Assembly: GCF_004359575.1 (NCBI RefSeq)
Contig: NZ_SCWF01000010.1
Location: forward strand, 1-64,000
Reading direction: 5' to 3'
DNA: 64,000 nucleotides
Source of the DNA: Macrococcus bovicus
GTDB lineage: Bacteria; Bacillota; Bacilli; Staphylococcales; Staphylococcaceae
Part shown: in pieces, positions 36,117-48,274 of the stretch
Layout: every line of letters starts with the position of its first letter
Position numbering within the stretch: position 1 is the first letter of the stretch
The notes under the pieces: generated by a model
What the model saw: only the letters and a program-made list of their open reading frames with translations
What the model was told of the DNA's origin: nothing
Databases searched by the model: none
Made by a program: the position numbers and the translations under genes

Positions 36117-37289
36117 ATGGACATAGCACAACTTGTTGACACGCAGTTGTCCTCTCTGGTTGAACAGAGAAGATATCTTCATCAGTATCCAGAACTCTCA
36201 TTCCAGGAGACTGAAACTTATCAATATATATTGAAACATCTACAGAAACTCACTCATTTTCATATCAGAGAGCAAGTCGGCGGACAGGGTATAGTCGCTG
36301 AAATAAAAGGGAATGGCGGAAGAACGGTGGCCTTTCGAGCTGATTTTGATGCACTGCCTATCCAGGACGAAAAGGATGTCCCCTATAAATCGAAGGTGCC
36401 GGGGGTGATGCATGCATGTGGTCATGATGGTCATACTTCAATCCTGTTATCACTTTTGTCCATTTTGGACGAACACCATGCTGAACTGAACGGTAACGTC
36501 AGCATGATATTTCAGTTCGCTGAAGAATTAGCGCCGGGGGGTGCGAAACCCATGATAGAAGATGGTGCACTTGAAGATGTAGACGTCATTTATGGTCAGC
36601 ATTTGTGGAGTCCATTTAATACGCACGAAATTCATTGTACAACTGGTCCTATGATGGCGAGTCCGGATATGTTCGAAGTCACGATCATCGGTAAAGGTGG
36701 CCATGGCGCAAAACCTCATACGTCAGTCGACTCCATTGTGGCCATGGCGCAGTTCATTACCAGCATCCAGACACTTGTTTCAAGAACGATCAATCCGGTC
36801 GATTCTGCTGTCGTGACAATCGGCAAAGTGGCCGCAGGAAATGCATTCAATATCATCAGTCACGAAGCAACGTGCACGGGCACTGTCCGCACATTTGATC
36901 CTGCCGTCAAACAGCAGATTAAGGACGGACTGGAACACGAGCTGCAAGGACTCGCCCTGGCAAAAGGCATCACTTATAAGCTGGATTATACTGACGGCTA
37001 TCCCTCAGTCGTCAATCATTCCCGGGAATATGAAATCGTCAAGCGCGCTGCCGAACGCTTGAACCTGCCTTTTGCTGAAGCAGAGCCGATGATGATTGGA
37101 GAAGATTTCTCTTATTATCTTCAGGAAAAGCCGGGCGCCTTCTTTTTAACGGGCGCCGGTCATGCAGATGCTAAGCCTCACCATCATTCCCTCTTTGACC
37201 TGGATGAGGATTCACTGGCGACAGGCCTTAAAATGTTTTTAGCTATCTTAATGGAAGAAGGTATATTAAATGTTGACTCAATTAGCTGA
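36117..37289 (+). CDS. M20D-family amidohydrolase, paralogue 1
   Basis: A 390-residue zinc/manganese metallopeptidase of the M20D group (HipO/IAA-amino-acid-hydrolase-like), which removes acyl groups from N-acyl amino acids. Metal-site motifs are 'MHACGHDGHTS' near residues 98-108, 'QFAEELAPGGAKPMI' near 132-146, His in 'GQHLWSP', and 'MIGEDFSYYLQEKPGAFF' near 328-345. The acceptor specificity is unknown. GGGGGG precedes the ATG. It overlaps the next paralogue by 20 bases. An amidohydrolase of this type also lies next to tuf in S. aureus, but singly. Confidence 0.9.
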   Translation: MDIAQLVDTQLSSLVEQRRYLHQYPELSFQETETYQYILKHLQKLTHFHIREQVGGQGIVAEIKGNGGRTVAFRADFDALPIQDEKDVPYKSKVPGVMHACGHDGHTSILLSLLSILDEHHAELNGNVSMIFQFAEELAPGGAKPMIEDGALEDVDVIYGQHLWSPFNTHEIHCTTGPMMASPDMFEVTIIGKGGHGAKPHTSVDSIVAMAQFITSIQTLVSRTINPVDSAVVTIGKVAAGNAFNIISHEATCTGTVRTFDPAVKQQIKDGLEHELQGLALAKGITYKLDYTDGYPSVVNHSREYEIVKRAAERLNLPFAEAEPMMIGEDFSYYLQEKPGAFFLTGAGHADAKPHHHSLFDLDEDSLATGLKMFLAILMEEGILNVDSIS

Positions 37290-38442
37290 TCAATATAATG
37301 ATGAACTGATTAAAATTCGCAGATATTTACACATGCATCCCGAACTGTCATTTCAGGAAGAAAAGACACCGGCCTACATTGCCGACTACCTGCACAGTTT
37401 AGGTATAGAGGTGGAGACCGGAGTCGGCGGCCGCGGTGTTGTCGGCCGTATCATCAAAGACCCTGCGCTGCCTACACTGGCGATTCGGGCAGACTTCGAC
37501 GCCCTACCTATTCAGGATGAAAAGGAAGTGCCTTATCGGTCAACAGTTCCTGGTGTCATGCATGCGTGCGGCCATGATGCGCATACAGCGGTACTGCTCA
37601 TCACTGCCAAAATACTCAGCCAGCATCAAGATGAGATTCCCGGCAACCTCGTCTTCATTCACCAGCACGCTGAAGAAGTGGACCCAGGCGGCGCTATCCA
37701 GATGATAGCTGACGATTGTTTAAGAGGCGTCGATGCTATTATAGGTCAGCATGTCTCAAGTTCCCTTCCTGTCGGACAGATCGGCTATAAAGTCGGAACT
37801 GTCACCGGTATTCCGGATGACTTCTGGATCACCTTACAAGGACAAGGCGGGCATGCGGCGCATCCAGATACAACGATTGATCCCGTTGCAGCAGCCATTC
37901 GTCTATGCAATGATCTGCAGTATATCGTCTCCAGGAAGACAAAACCGACAGCACCTGCTGTCCTTTCGATTACCATGCTGAATGCCGGAGAACAAAACAA
38001 TGTCATTCCCGACACTGCTTTTATTGGAGGGACCATCCGGACGTTTGATGCTGAAACACAGAACATCATGTATCAGGAACTTAAAAACTGTCTCGAAGGA
38101 TTGGTCACTACAACGGGTATCACATATGACTTAAAGTATTTAAAGGGCTATCCACCTGTTGTCAACACGGAAAAAGAAATGATGTTGATTGTCGAAGCCG
38201 CAAAAAAAATAGAAAGTGTCACAGAACTGATCGAACTTGAACCTTCTCTTGGGGGCGAAGACTTCTCCTATTACTTACAGCGCGTACCTGGTGCCTTTTT
38301 CTATACGGGCACTCGCAATGAAAACTTTAAGGCAGATTTTCCGCATCATCACCCTAAGTTTGACATCGACGAAAAAGGGATGCTGAGTGCCGTAAAAGTC
38401 TTCCTGCAGTCAGTAGAAGATTATTTTAGCGGGGTGAAATAA
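37270..38442 (+). CDS. M20D-family amidohydrolase, paralogue 2
   Basis: A 390-residue paralogue with the same layout. Metal motifs are 'MHACGHDAHTAVLL' near residues 98-111, 'QHAEEVDPGGAIQMI' near 132-146, 'GQHVSSS' and 'LGGEDFSYYLQRVPGAFF' near 330-347, ending with 'PHHHPKFDID' near 364-373. The second and third paralogues look closer to each other (GGEDFSYY, PHHHPxFDID) than to the first. An AAGG ribosome binding site about 9 bases before the ATG lies inside the end of gene 1, so the three genes form one transcript. Confidence 0.9.
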   Translation: MLTQLADQYNDELIKIRRYLHMHPELSFQEEKTPAYIADYLHSLGIEVETGVGGRGVVGRIIKDPALPTLAIRADFDALPIQDEKEVPYRSTVPGVMHACGHDAHTAVLLITAKILSQHQDEIPGNLVFIHQHAEEVDPGGAIQMIADDCLRGVDAIIGQHVSSSLPVGQIGYKVGTVTGIPDDFWITLQGQGGHAAHPDTTIDPVAAAIRLCNDLQYIVSRKTKPTAPAVLSITMLNAGEQNNVIPDTAFIGGTIRTFDAETQNIMYQELKNCLEGLVTTTGITYDLKYLKGYPPVVNTEKEMMLIVEAAKKIESVTELIELEPSLGGEDFSYYLQRVPGAFFYTGTRNENFKADFPHHHPKFDIDEKGMLSAVKVFLQSVEDYFSGVK

Positions 38443-39620
38443 TGGACTGGCATATCGAGGACTATCAAGATGAACTGATAAAAGTGAGACGCTATCTCCA
38501 CATGCATCCTGAACTTTCCTTTAAAGAAGAGCAGACCAAGCGTTATATTGCAGATTATCTCGAAAATTTAGGAATAGAAGTCAAACGTGACATCGGTGGT
38601 AACGGCGTAGTCGGTGTGATTAAAGGAAAGCTGGCAGGCCCCACTGTTGCATTCAGAGCAGATTTCGATGCACTGCCGATCCAGGATGCTAAAAATGTGC
38701 CTTATAAGTCAACAGTAGAAGGTGTCATGCACGCCTGTGGCCATGACGCTCATACTGCTATGCTGCTGATCACAGCGAAAATTCTGACGGCTCATTCAGA
38801 CAAGATCAGAGGCACTATCGTCTTGATCCATCAGCATGCAGAAGAAGTCATTCCAGGAGGCGCCCGTGCAATGATTGACGACGGTGTATTAGAAAGCGTC
38901 GACTATGTCTTCGGCACCCATACAGCAAGCTACTTACCGACCGGCACCATCGCTTTCTGTCCAGGTCCTGCTTATGCGAATGCAGACAGCTTCACCCTTC
39001 ATATCCGGGGTAAAGGCGGACATGGGGCCGCCCCTCACGAGACACATGATGCCATTATTGCAGCAAGCGGTCTCATCACCCAGTTCCAGACCATTATCTC
39101 ACGGTCTGTAAATCCAACTGCCACCGGCGTGATCACCATAGGAGAATTTAATGCAGGGGATGCTTTCAATGTCATTGCTGAACATGCTCACTTGTCAGGG
39201 ACAGTCCGTACTTACGCTCAAGAAGTGAAAGAGCAGATCAAGACACGTATGCGCCAGCTTATCAAAGCCGTGGAAGTCGGCTATGAGGTGGAAGTGACGC
39301 TGGATTATATAGATGGCTATCCGGCACTCGTTAATCCGCATACTGAAACAGCATGGCTGAAGCAGAAAGTTGAACAGGCAGGCTACGCTGCAGAAGTCAG
39401 AATACAGCCGCCATCACTTGGCGGTGAGGACTTCAGCTACTTCCTCCAGGAAAGACCAGGTACTTATTTTTATACAGGTGTGATGAACGACGAGAAAGAT
39501 GCAGCTTATCCCCATCATCATCCCAATTTTGATATAGATGAAGTGGGCATGCTATATGGTGTAAAAACTTTTCTGACCATTGTGGAACATATGGCTGAAC
39601 TCAGTAACAGGATTGATTAA
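38442..39620 (+). CDS. M20D-family amidohydrolase, paralogue 3
   Basis: A 392-residue paralogue. Motifs are 'MHACGHDAHTAMLL' near residues 98-111, 'QHAEEVIPGGARAMI' near 132-146, 'GTHTASYLPTG', 'LGGEDFSYFLQERPGTYF' near 330-347 and 'PHHHPNFDIDEVG'. The ATG overlaps the stop of gene 2 in a TAATG junction, with GGGGTGA as ribosome binding site. The cluster ends at a strong terminator shared with tuf. All metal ligands seem intact in all three copies, so none looks like a decaying duplicate. Confidence 0.9.
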   Translation: MDWHIEDYQDELIKVRRYLHMHPELSFKEEQTKRYIADYLENLGIEVKRDIGGNGVVGVIKGKLAGPTVAFRADFDALPIQDAKNVPYKSTVEGVMHACGHDAHTAMLLITAKILTAHSDKIRGTIVLIHQHAEEVIPGGARAMIDDGVLESVDYVFGTHTASYLPTGTIAFCPGPAYANADSFTLHIRGKGGHGAAPHETHDAIIAASGLITQFQTIISRSVNPTATGVITIGEFNAGDAFNVIAEHAHLSGTVRTYAQEVKEQIKTRMRQLIKAVEVGYEVEVTLDYIDGYPALVNPHTETAWLKQKVEQAGYAAEVRIQPPSLGGEDFSYFLQERPGTYFYTGVMNDEKDAAYPHHHPNFDIDEVGMLYGVKTFLTIVEHMAELSNRID

Positions 39621-39629
39621 TATCAGCAT

Positions 39630-39664
39630 TAAAAAAAGCCGAAGAGCGTCCTCTTCGGCTTTTG
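39630..39664. terminator. Bidirectional intrinsic terminator
   Basis: Arms AAAGCCGAAGAG and CTCTTCGGCTTT around a CGTC loop, flanked by A7 and T-runs. It ends the amidohydrolase cluster on the plus strand and tuf on the minus strand. Confidence 0.92.
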
Positions 39665-39682
39665 GCATTCATTTAGAATGAA

Positions 39683-40870
<1,188 letters not shown>

Positions 40871-40906
40871 TTTGAAATCTCTCCTTAGATATAAGTTTAT
40901 ATATAT

Positions 40907-40933
40907 CTCATGAGGGATTCTCACCCTCATGAG
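40907..40933 (-). other. Leader hairpin of tuf mRNA
   Basis: Perfect 10-base arms CTCATGAGGG (40907-40916) and CCCTCATGAG (40924-40933) around a 7-base loop, in the leader between the tuf promoter and start. No T-run follows on the minus strand, so it is not a simple terminator. It may stabilise the message, mark a processing site or bind a regulator. Confidence 0.6.
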
Positions 40934-40949
40934 GTAAAGCTATAACTCA

Positions 40950-40978
40950 TTTATAAAGCATTTTACTGCAAAAATCAA
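40950..40978 (-). promoter_or_regulatory. Sigma-A promoter of tuf
   Basis: TTGATT (40978-40973), 17 bases, TATAAA (40955-40950) on the minus strand in the fusA-tuf gap. It explains how tuf can be expressed above the rest of the str operon. Confidence 0.75.
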
Positions 40979-40995
40979 TCTTGATAACTTAAAGC

Positions 40996-43077
40996 TTATT
41001 GGCCTTTGTTTTTCTTGATGATTTCTTCAGAAACTGACTTTGGAACTTCTTCATAGTGGTCGAATACCATTGAGTAAGTACCACGTCCTTGAGTGTTAGA
41101 ACGTAAGTTAGTTGCATAACCGAACATTTCAGCAAGAGGAACGAATGCACGAACAACTTGAGCGTTACCACGCGCTTCCATACCTTCTACACGTCCACGA
41201 CGACTTGTAACGTCACCCATGATATCTCCCATGTATTCTTCAGGCATTACGATTTCAACTTTCATCATTGGTTCAAGGATAACTGGATCACATTTCTTAG
41301 CAGCTTCTTTAAGTGCAAGTGACGCAGCTACTTTGAAGGCCATCTCAGATGAATCGACATCATGGTAAGAACCATCGAATAATTTCGCTTTAACGTCGAT
41401 CAATGGATATCCAGCAAGAACACCGTTTTCCATTGCGTCTTTAAGACCCGCTTCAACTGATGGAATGTATTCACGAGGAACAACCCCACCGACAATAGCG
41501 TTTTCGAATTCGAAACCTTTACCTACTTCGTTAGGTGTGAATTCGATGTGAACGTCACCGTACTGACCACGACCACCTGATTGACGTGAGAATTTACCTT
41601 GAACGGCAGCAGATGTTTTGAACGTTTCACGGTAAGATACCATTGGCGCACCTACTGTACATTCAACTTTAAATTCACGTTTCATACGGTCAACTAAGAT
41701 GTCAAGGTGAAGTTCGCCCATACCACCGATGATAACTTGTCCTGTTTCAGGATCAGTATGCGCGTGGAATGTTGGATCTTCCTCTTGTAACTTAACTAAA
41801 GCGTTAGTCATTTTATCTTGGTCAGCTTTAGATTTTGGTTCTACAGATAAGTGAATAACTGGCTCTGGGAATTCCATAGATTCTAAGATAACTTGAACTT
41901 TTTCATCACAGAGTGTATCACCTGTTGTTGTATCTTTAAGACCAACAGCAGCAGCGATGTCTCCAGCATATACTGTAGAGATTTCTTCACGTGAGTTCGC
42001 GTGCATCTGCAGGATACGACCTACACGTTCACGTTTACCTTTAGTCGCATTCTGAACATATGAACCTGAGTTCAATGTACCAGAGTACACACGGAAGAAT
42101 GTTAATTTACCAACGAATGGGTCTGTCATAACTTTGAACGCTAACGCTGCGAATGGGTCAGCATCGTCAGGTTTAGCTACGATTTCCTGTTCTTCATCAT
42201 CAGCTGCATGACCCACGATAGGCTTAACATCTAATGGTGATGGTAAGTAGTCAATTGCTGCATCAAGCATTAATTGAACACCTTTGTTTTTGAAGGCAGT
42301 ACCAGCTAAAACTGGGAAGAACTCAACGTCACAAGTCGCTTGACGGATAGCCGCTTTCAGTTCATCAGCACCGATTTCTTCTCCACCCAGGTATTTCTCC
42401 ATTAATTCTTCATTGAAGTCAGCAACTGCTTCAATTAATGCTTCACGTTTTGCTTGTGCATCTTCTAAATACTCTTCAGGAACGTCAGTCACTTCGATAT
42501 CAGTTCCTAAGTCATTTGTATAAGTATGAAGTTTCATTTCAACTAAATCAACGATTGCGTTGAATTCATCTTCAGCACCGATCGGCATTTGAATTGGGTG
42601 TGCATTCGCTTGTAATCTGTCGTGTAAAGTACCTACAGAATAATCAAAGTCTGCACCTGTTTTATCCATTTTGTTGATGAATACGATACGAGGTACACCG
42701 TATGTTGTCGCTTGACGCCATACAGTTTCAGTTTGTGGTTCTACACCTGACTGTGCATCAAGTACAGTAACAGCACCATCAAGTACACGAAGTGAACGTT
42801 CAACTTCAACAGTGAAGTCTACGTGACCTGGTGTATCGATGATGTTGATACGGTGACCATTCCACTGCGCTGTTGTAGCAGCTGAAGTGATTGTGATCCC
42901 ACGTTCTTGTTCTTGCTCCATCCAGTCCATCTGTGAAGCACCTTCATGTGTTTCACCAATTTTATGGATACGGCCAGTATAATAAAGAATACGTTCAGTA
43001 GTCGTCGTTTTACCAGCATCGATGTGGGCCATGATACCGATATTACGAGTGTTCTTCAAAGAGAATTCTCTTGCCAT
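40996..43077 (-). CDS. fusA: Elongation factor G
   Basis: A 693-residue translocase GTPase that moves tRNA and mRNA after peptide-bond formation and helps ribosome recycling. G1 '[12 protein letters not shown]' is near residues 17-28, G3 '[20 protein letters not shown]' near 82-101, G4 '[10 protein letters not shown]' near 136-145; domains II-V follow, with '[10 protein letters not shown]' in domain III and '[12 protein letters not shown]' in domain V. Length matches S. aureus EF-G. A perfect 8-base-stem hairpin (GCAAAGAC/GTCTTTGC, 43136-43155) lies in the 97-base gap to rpsG. Confidence 0.98.
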   Translation of the reverse strand: MAREFSLKNTRNIGIMAHIDAGKTTTTERILYYTGRIHKIGETHEGASQMDWMEQEQERGITITSAATTAQWNGHRINIIDTPGHVDFTVEVERSLRVLDGAVTVLDAQSGVEPQTETVWRQATTYGVPRIVFINKMDKTGADFDYSVGTLHDRLQANAHPIQMPIGAEDEFNAIVDLVEMKLHTYTNDLGTDIEVTDVPEEYLEDAQAKREALIEAVADFNEELMEKYLGGEEIGADELKAAIRQATCDVEFFPVLAGTAFKNKGVQLMLDAAIDYLPSPLDVKPIVGHAADDEEQEIVAKPDDADPFAALAFKVMTDPFVGKLTFFRVYSGTLNSGSYVQNATKGKRERVGRILQMHANSREEISTVYAGDIAAAVGLKDTTTGDTLCDEKVQVILESMEFPEPVIHLSVEPKSKADQDKMTNALVKLQEEDPTFHAHTDPETGQVIIGGMGELHLDILVDRMKREFKVECTVGAPMVSYRETFKTSAAVQGKFSRQSGGRGQYGDVHIEFTPNEVGKGFEFENAIVGGVVPREYIPSVEAGLKDAMENGVLAGYPLIDVKAKLFDGSYHDVDSSEMAFKVAASLALKEAAKKCDPVILEPMMKVEIVMPEEYMGDIMGDVTSRRGRVEGMEARGNAQVVRAFVPLAEMFGYATNLRSNTQGRGTYSMVFDHYEEVPKSVSEEIIKKNKGQ

Positions 43078-43174
43078 GGGTATTCTTTCTCCTTCCAGGA
43101 ATTGGGTTTATATTTAGAAAGACACCAAAAGCATGCAAAGACTGAAGTCTTTGCTGCGATTGGTTACTTTCATC

Positions 43175-43645
43175 TTACCAGCGGTAGTGAGCAAACGCTT
43201 TGTTTGCTTCTGCCATTTTATGAGTATCTTCACGCTTCTTAACAGCACCACCAGTGTTGTTAGCAGCATCTAAGATTTCATTTGCTAAACGCTCTTCCAT
43301 TGTTTTCTCTCCACGAAGACGAGAGTAGTTTACTAACCAACGTAAACCTAAAGTTGTACGACGCTCAGCGCGTACTTCTACAGGTACTTGGTAGTTAGAA
43401 CCCCCAACACGACGAGCTTTAACTTCTAAAACAGGCATGATGTTGTTGATAGCTTCTTCAAAAACTTCCATTGCATCACGACCTGAACGTTCTTGAACTA
43501 AGTCGAATGCTGAGTAAAGAATTTTTTGAGCAGTACCACGCTTACCATCAAGCATGATTTTGTTGATTAATTTAGTAACCAATTTAGAGTTGTGAATTGG
43601 ATCCGGTAATACGTCTCTTTTTGCAACAGGACCTTTACGAGGCAT
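43175..43645 (-). CDS. rpsG: Ribosomal protein S7
   Basis: A 156-residue 30S subunit protein that binds 16S rRNA near the exit site. The sequence starts '[20 protein letters not shown]' and ends '[14 protein letters not shown]', both highly conserved S7 ends. Second gene of the rpsL-rpsG-fusA core of the str operon. AGGAGGA precedes the ATG. Confidence 0.98.
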   Translation of the reverse strand: MPRKGPVAKRDVLPDPIHNSKLVTKLINKIMLDGKRGTAQKILYSAFDLVQERSGRDAMEVFEEAINNIMPVLEVKARRVGGSNYQVPVEVRAERRTTLGLRWLVNYSRLRGEKTMEERLANEILDAANNTGGAVKKREDTHKMAEANKAFAHYRW

Positions 43646-43744
43646 GTGTATGTCCTCCTTTCCAAGTATATTTATTAGCTGATTTAATGTCTAGCAATGA
43701 CTTTGATATTTACATAAATGAAACAATTCAGTTAGTAATATCAA

Positions 43745-44164
43745 TTATTTTTTTGCTTTAGGTTTTTTCGCACCGTATAATGAACGGCTTTGCATACGAC
43801 CGTCAACACCTGAAGTATCTAACGCACCACGAACGATGTGGTAACGTACCCCCGGTAAGTCTTTTACACGTCCACCACGAATAAGTACAACACTGTGTTC
43901 TTGTAAGTTGTGGCCGATACCAGGAATGTAAGCATTGACTTCGATATTATTTGATAAACGCACACGTGCATATTTACGTAACGCTGAGTTAGGTTTTTTA
44001 GGTGTCATAGTACCTACACGTGTACAAACACCACGTTTTTGTGGAGATGCTACATCAGTAGATTTTTTCTTATGACTGTTATAACCTTTGTTCAGTGCAG
44101 GTGCAGTTGATTTTTTAATTTTAGAAGTACGAGGCTTCTTAACTAATTGGTTAATAGTAGGCAT
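43745..44164 (-). CDS. rpsL: Ribosomal protein S12
   Basis: A 139-residue decoding-centre protein. '[20 protein letters not shown]' near residues 42-61 contains the Lys of the streptomycin-resistance hot spot in wild-type form, and '[20 protein letters not shown]' near 97-116 is also unchanged. So no common streptomycin-resistance substitution is visible. AGGAGGA precedes the ATG. Confidence 0.98.
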   Translation of the reverse strand: MPTINQLVKKPRTSKIKKSTAPALNKGYNSHKKKSTDVASPQKRGVCTRVGTMTPKKPNSALRKYARVRLSNNIEVNAYIPGIGHNLQEHSVVLIRGGRVKDLPGVRYHIVRGALDTSGVDGRMQSRSLYGAKKPKAKK

Positions 44165-44251
44165 TTTGTATGTCCTCCTCTCTGTTCTTTAATTCCACAC
44201 ATCCAGGTGGTTCATTTTTAGGGTAAATAAAAATTTTGTAAGAATAATGGC

Positions 44252-44506
44252 TTACAAACCATTTTTCAAGTAAGCAGCGATCATCGCTTTCACTTGAATT
44301 CCAAATCGATTTCCGAGTTCTCGACGAGAATCGATGAATTCTATTGGAACTTGTTGCGTGTGTGCCTTTAAGAGCACATCGGTTAATAAGTGGATTTGAA
44401 CATCTTGCGCAATCACAATCGATTCTGCACGGTGCTCTTTTAATGCCTTCAGCGTCTGCTTCAGGCCCACTACATATTGATTAGAATGAACTTTTTCATT
44501 AGACAT
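44252..44506 (-). CDS. ybxF: L7Ae-family kink-turn RNA-binding protein (YbxF-like)
   Basis: An 84-residue L7Ae/L30e-fold protein: 'VVGLKQTLKALKEHRAESIV' at the start, 'IAQDV' and 'PIEFIDSRRELGNRFGI' later. Members bind kink-turn RNA; YbxF of Bacillus sits at the same place between rpoC and rpsL. The precise cellular target is unknown. It is the first gene of the str operon here, directly behind a consensus promoter, so ybxF, rpsL, rpsG and fusA share a transcript. Confidence 0.85.
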   Translation of the reverse strand: MSNEKVHSNQYVVGLKQTLKALKEHRAESIVIAQDVQIHLLTDVLLKAHTQQVPIEFIDSRRELGNRFGIQVKAMIAAYLKNGL

Positions 44507-44543
44507 GGAAATCCTCCAAAGTGCTTCTGCATCAACCTTAATT

Positions 44544-44572
44544 ATATTAACACCTTATGAGATAAGTGTCAA
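44544..44572 (-). promoter_or_regulatory. Sigma-A promoter of the str operon
   Basis: TTGACA (44572-44567), 17 bases, TAATAT (44549-44544) on the minus strand, about 35 bases before ybxF. Consensus -35 and spacing, after the rpoC terminator. Confidence 0.9.
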
Positions 44573-44582
44573 CTCCTATTAA

Positions 44583-44618
44583 TAAAAAATAAAAGTGGAT
44601 CCTAGTGGATCCACTTTT
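44583..44618 (-). terminator. Intrinsic terminator after rpoC
   Basis: Arms AAAAGTGGATCC (44591-44602) and GGATCCACTTTT (44607-44618) with a TAGT loop and a T-run on the minus strand. It begins 1 base after the rpoC stop. Confidence 0.93.
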
Positions 44619-44619
44619 A

Positions 44620-47600
44620 CTATTCAGTCACAAACGCTTCTTCCGGTTCAAATTCCGGTGCATCTTTTTCGTATTCAACGCCTGAATAACGTCTCATACC
44701 TGTGCCCGCAGGAATTAATTTACCGATAATTACATTCTCTTTAAGACCGAGCAAGTCATCACGTTTACCTTTGATCGCAGCATCAGTTAACACACGTGTG
44801 GTTTCCTGGAATGATGCAGCAGATAAGAAACTTTCTGTTTCAAGTGATGCTTTTGTAATACCCAGTAAGACAGGTTTCGCTGTCGCCGGACGTTTTCTGT
44901 TTTTGAAGATCTCACGGTTAGCATCTGTAAAGACATGAATGTCTACCAGTGCGCCCGGCAGGAGATTCGTATCTCCCGCTTCAATGATACGGACTTTACG
45001 TAACATCTGACGGACCATGACTTCAACGTGCTTATCTGAAATTTCTACCCCTTGCATACGGTAAACTTTCTGTACCTCTTTAAGCAGGTAGCTTTGTGTC
45101 GCGTTCAGACCTGCTACAGCAAGTAATTCCTTCGGTTCAATTGAACCTTCCGTCATGACTTCACCGCGGCTGACTTTAGAACCGACCTCTACTTTCAGAC
45201 GAGCTGTCGCTGGTGCTAAGTACGGACGTACTTCGTTTTCACCTTTGACTTTGATTTCCTGCATACGGTCTTTAACGATATTGATTTCAACGACTTCACC
45301 GTTGATTTCAGAGATGATCGCTTGACCTTTCGGATTACGCGCTTCGAATAACTCCTGGATACGCGGTAAACCTTGTGTAATATCGGCACCGGCTACCCCA
45401 CCTGTATGGAAGGTACGCATTGTAAGCTGTGTACCTGGTTCACCGATCGATTGTGCAGCGATGGTACCGACTGCTTCACCGACTTCCACTTTTTCCCCTG
45501 TTGCCAGGTTTTTACCGTAACATTTTTCACATACACCGTGACGTGTATTACATGTGAAGGCTGAACGGATATGCATTTCTTCAATACCTGCATCCACAAT
45601 TGCTTTTGCGATTTCAGGAGTGATCAGTTCATTTGATTTGACCAGGACTTCTTTTGTCTCCGGATGACGGACTGTCTCACGGGAGTAACGTCCTTCTAAA
45701 CGCTCAATGAATGGCTCGATCAACTCTGAACCTTCGCGGATAGCAGAGACTAAGAGACCGCGGTCTGTACCACAGTCTGCTTCACGGACAATGACATCTT
45801 GTGCCACGTCTACAAGACGACGTGTTAAGTATCCTGAGTCAGCTGTTTTCAGCGCTGTATCGGCAAGACCTTTACGCGCACCGTGTGTAGAGATGAAGTA
45901 TTCAAGTACTGTCAGACCTTCACGGAATGAAGATTTGATAGGTAACTCGATGATTCGACCAGCCGGGTTGGCCATCAGACCACGCATACCCGCAAGCTGC
46001 GTGAAGTTAGAGGCATTACCACGGGCACCAGAGTCACTCATCATGAAGATCGGGTTAAGGTCATCAAGAGAGTTCATCAGACGTGCTTGGATTTCGTCTT
46101 TCGCTTTAGTCCAGATATCAATGACGGCTGCATAACGTTCGCTTTCAGTGATTAAACCACGTGTGAACTGTTTCGTTACTTTGTCGACTTTCTCTTCTGC
46201 TTCACTGATGATCTGTTGTTTATCCGGTAATACCACGATATCAGATACACCAACTGTGATACCTGCACGTGAAGAATAACGGAAACCTAAGTCTTTCATT
46301 CTATCAAGCATCATTGATGTATCAGTGATGTGGAAACGATTGAAGACTTCAGCGATGACCTGACCGAGGAACTTTTTGTTGAATGGTTTAACGAGCGGTG
46401 TATTCTCCAGATATTTGAGTAATCCTTCTTCCGGAATATCCGTCGCATCCACAAAGTACTGTTCAGGCGTTTTTTCTTCAAGGTTTGTCAAAGTCGGCTC
46501 GTTGATGAACGGGAACGATTCCGGCATGATTTCATTGAAGATGACTTTTCCGACACTTGTAATCAGCAGCTGTGTATTCTGTTTATCCGTGAAGGTCGGG
46601 TTGTTGAATGATGAGGCACTCACTGCAATTCTTGAATGCAGGTGAACGAAACCATTTGTATAGGCTTTGATGACCTCATTTGCATCCTTGAAGATGCGTC
46701 CCTCACCGATAGAACCACGGCGCTCAAGAGTCAGGTAGTAGTTACCTAAGACCATATCCTGAGAAGGTGTTACAACCGGCTTACCATCTTTCGGGTTCAG
46801 GATGTTCTGTGCCGCAAGCATCAGCATACGCGCTTCTGCCTGCGCTTCTTTAGATAACGGTACGTGAACGGCCATCTGGTCACCATCGAAATCGGCATTG
46901 TAAGCTGTTGTTACAAGCGGATGAAGACGGATTGCACGTCCTTCTACGAGGGTTGGTTCAAAGGCCTGGATACCTAATCTGTGAAGTGTCGGTGCACGGT
47001 TCAGCAGAACAGGATGTTCACGGATGACATCTTCTAATACATCCCATACTTCAGCATCCATACGCTCGATTTTACCTTTAGCGTTCTTGATGTTCGTAGC
47101 AATTTCACGTTCTACAAGTTCTTTCATCACAAACGGCTTGAATAATTCGAGTGCCATTTCTTTTGGAAGACCACATTGATACATCTTAAGGTTTGGACCT
47201 ACGACGATAACTGAACGACCTGAATAGTCTACACGTTTACCAAGTAAGTTCTGACGGAAACGACCTTGTTTACCTTTTAACATATGCGATAAAGATTTCA
47301 GCGGGCGGTTACCCGGTCCTGTTACCGGACGGCCACGACGACCATTATCAATCAGCGCATCTACCGCTTCTTGCAGCATACGTTTCTCGTTCTGCACGAT
47401 GATGCCAGGCGCACCTAAATCAAGCAGGCGCTTCAGACGGTTGTTACGGTTGATGACACGACGATATAAATCGTTTAAGTCACTTGTCGCGAAACGACCC
47501 CCGTCAAGCTGAACCATCGGACGGATTTCCGGTGGAATGATCGGCAGTACATCTAAGATCATCCAAGATGGGTCATTACCTGAATTACGGAATGATTCCA

Positions 47601-48237
47601 CTACTTCCAGACGTTTGATTGCTCTTGTCAGACGCTGACCTGTAGCTGATTCCAGTTCTTCACGTAAAGATTTCAGTTCGTCATCAAGATCGATTGTTGT
47701 CAATAAATCTTTAATGGCTTCTGCACCCATCTTCGCCGTAAACTGACCCGGGAATTTATCATAATATTCACGGTATTCACGTTCTGACAGTAAAGATTTT
47801 TTCTCAAGACCTGTCGGACCTGGATCAATCACTGCATAAGAAGCGAAGTAAATCACTTCTTCAAGCGAACGAGGAGACATATCGAGTAAAAGACCCATAC
47901 GGCTCGGAATACCTTTGAAGTACCAGATATGTGAAACTGGCGCTGCAAGCTCGATGTGACCCATACGTTCACGGCGAACTTTAGATTTCGTTACTTCAAC
48001 ACCACAACGGTCGCAGACCATCCCTTTGTAACGAACACGTTTGTATTTCCCACAGCTACATTCCCAGTCTTTTGTTGGCCCGAAAATCTTTTCGCAGAAT
48101 AAACCGTCTCTCTCTGGTTTTAATGTACGGTAGTTAATTGTTTCTGGCTTTTTAACTTCACCAAAACTCCATGAACGGATTTTTTCAGGTGAAGCGAGAC
48201 CTATCTTCATGTAATGAAAGTTATTTACATCAATCAA
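44620..48237 (-). CDS. rpoC: RNA polymerase beta' subunit
   Basis: A 1205-residue catalytic subunit. The N-terminal zinc ribbon is '[20 protein letters not shown]' near residues 60-79, the catalytic magnesium loop '[13 protein letters not shown]' near 446-458, and the second zinc site '[13 protein letters not shown]' near 890. The trigger loop and C-terminal clamp are present; length matches staphylococci. The start is TTG with GAGGTAGGG upstream, the same unusual start used by S. aureus rpoC. Translated after rpoB with a 78-base gap. Confidence 0.98.
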   Translation of the reverse strand: MIDVNNFHYMKIGLASPEKIRSWSFGEVKKPETINYRTLKPERDGLFCEKIFGPTKDWECSCGKYKRVRYKGMVCDRCGVEVTKSKVRRERMGHIELAAPVSHIWYFKGIPSRMGLLLDMSPRSLEEVIYFASYAVIDPGPTGLEKKSLLSEREYREYYDKFPGQFTAKMGAEAIKDLLTTIDLDDELKSLREELESATGQRLTRAIKRLEVVESFRNSGNDPSWMILDVLPIIPPEIRPMVQLDGGRFATSDLNDLYRRVINRNNRLKRLLDLGAPGIIVQNEKRMLQEAVDALIDNGRRGRPVTGPGNRPLKSLSHMLKGKQGRFRQNLLGKRVDYSGRSVIVVGPNLKMYQCGLPKEMALELFKPFVMKELVEREIATNIKNAKGKIERMDAEVWDVLEDVIREHPVLLNRAPTLHRLGIQAFEPTLVEGRAIRLHPLVTTAYNADFDGDQMAVHVPLSKEAQAEARMLMLAAQNILNPKDGKPVVTPSQDMVLGNYYLTLERRGSIGEGRIFKDANEVIKAYTNGFVHLHSRIAVSASSFNNPTFTDKQNTQLLITSVGKVIFNEIMPESFPFINEPTLTNLEEKTPEQYFVDATDIPEEGLLKYLENTPLVKPFNKKFLGQVIAEVFNRFHITDTSMMLDRMKDLGFRYSSRAGITVGVSDIVVLPDKQQIISEAEEKVDKVTKQFTRGLITESERYAAVIDIWTKAKDEIQARLMNSLDDLNPIFMMSDSGARGNASNFTQLAGMRGLMANPAGRIIELPIKSSFREGLTVLEYFISTHGARKGLADTALKTADSGYLTRRLVDVAQDVIVREADCGTDRGLLVSAIREGSELIEPFIERLEGRYSRETVRHPETKEVLVKSNELITPEIAKAIVDAGIEEMHIRSAFTCNTRHGVCEKCYGKNLATGEKVEVGEAVGTIAAQSIGEPGTQLTMRTFHTGGVAGADITQGLPRIQELFEARNPKGQAIISEINGEVVEINIVKDRMQEIKVKGENEVRPYLAPATARLKVEVGSKVSRGEVMTEGSIEPKELLAVAGLNATQSYLLKEVQKVYRMQGVEISDKHVEVMVRQMLRKVRIIEAGDTNLLPGALVDIHVFTDANREIFKNRKRPATAKPVLLGITKASLETESFLSAASFQETTRVLTDAAIKGKRDDLLGLKENVIIGKLIPAGTGMRRYSGVEYEKDAPEFEPEEAFVTE

Positions 48238-48274
48238 AGCCCTACCTCCTCAAGTTTTTATATTAAAAGTGTCT

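Noticed and set aside
35908-36201. 97-codon minus-strand frame upstream of the S-box
   Set aside because: It overlaps the mtn promoter, the riboswitch start and the first amidohydrolase gene, so it is a shadow frame.
36117-39620. Tandem amidohydrolases as an assembly duplication
   Set aside because: The three proteins differ throughout, including metal-site flanks, so they are true diverged paralogues.
45707-46135. 142-codon plus-strand frame inside rpoC
   Set aside because: Antisense to a fully conserved part of rpoC; open only because of codon bias. The same holds for the other long antisense frames in argS, rpoB, pta and sstA.
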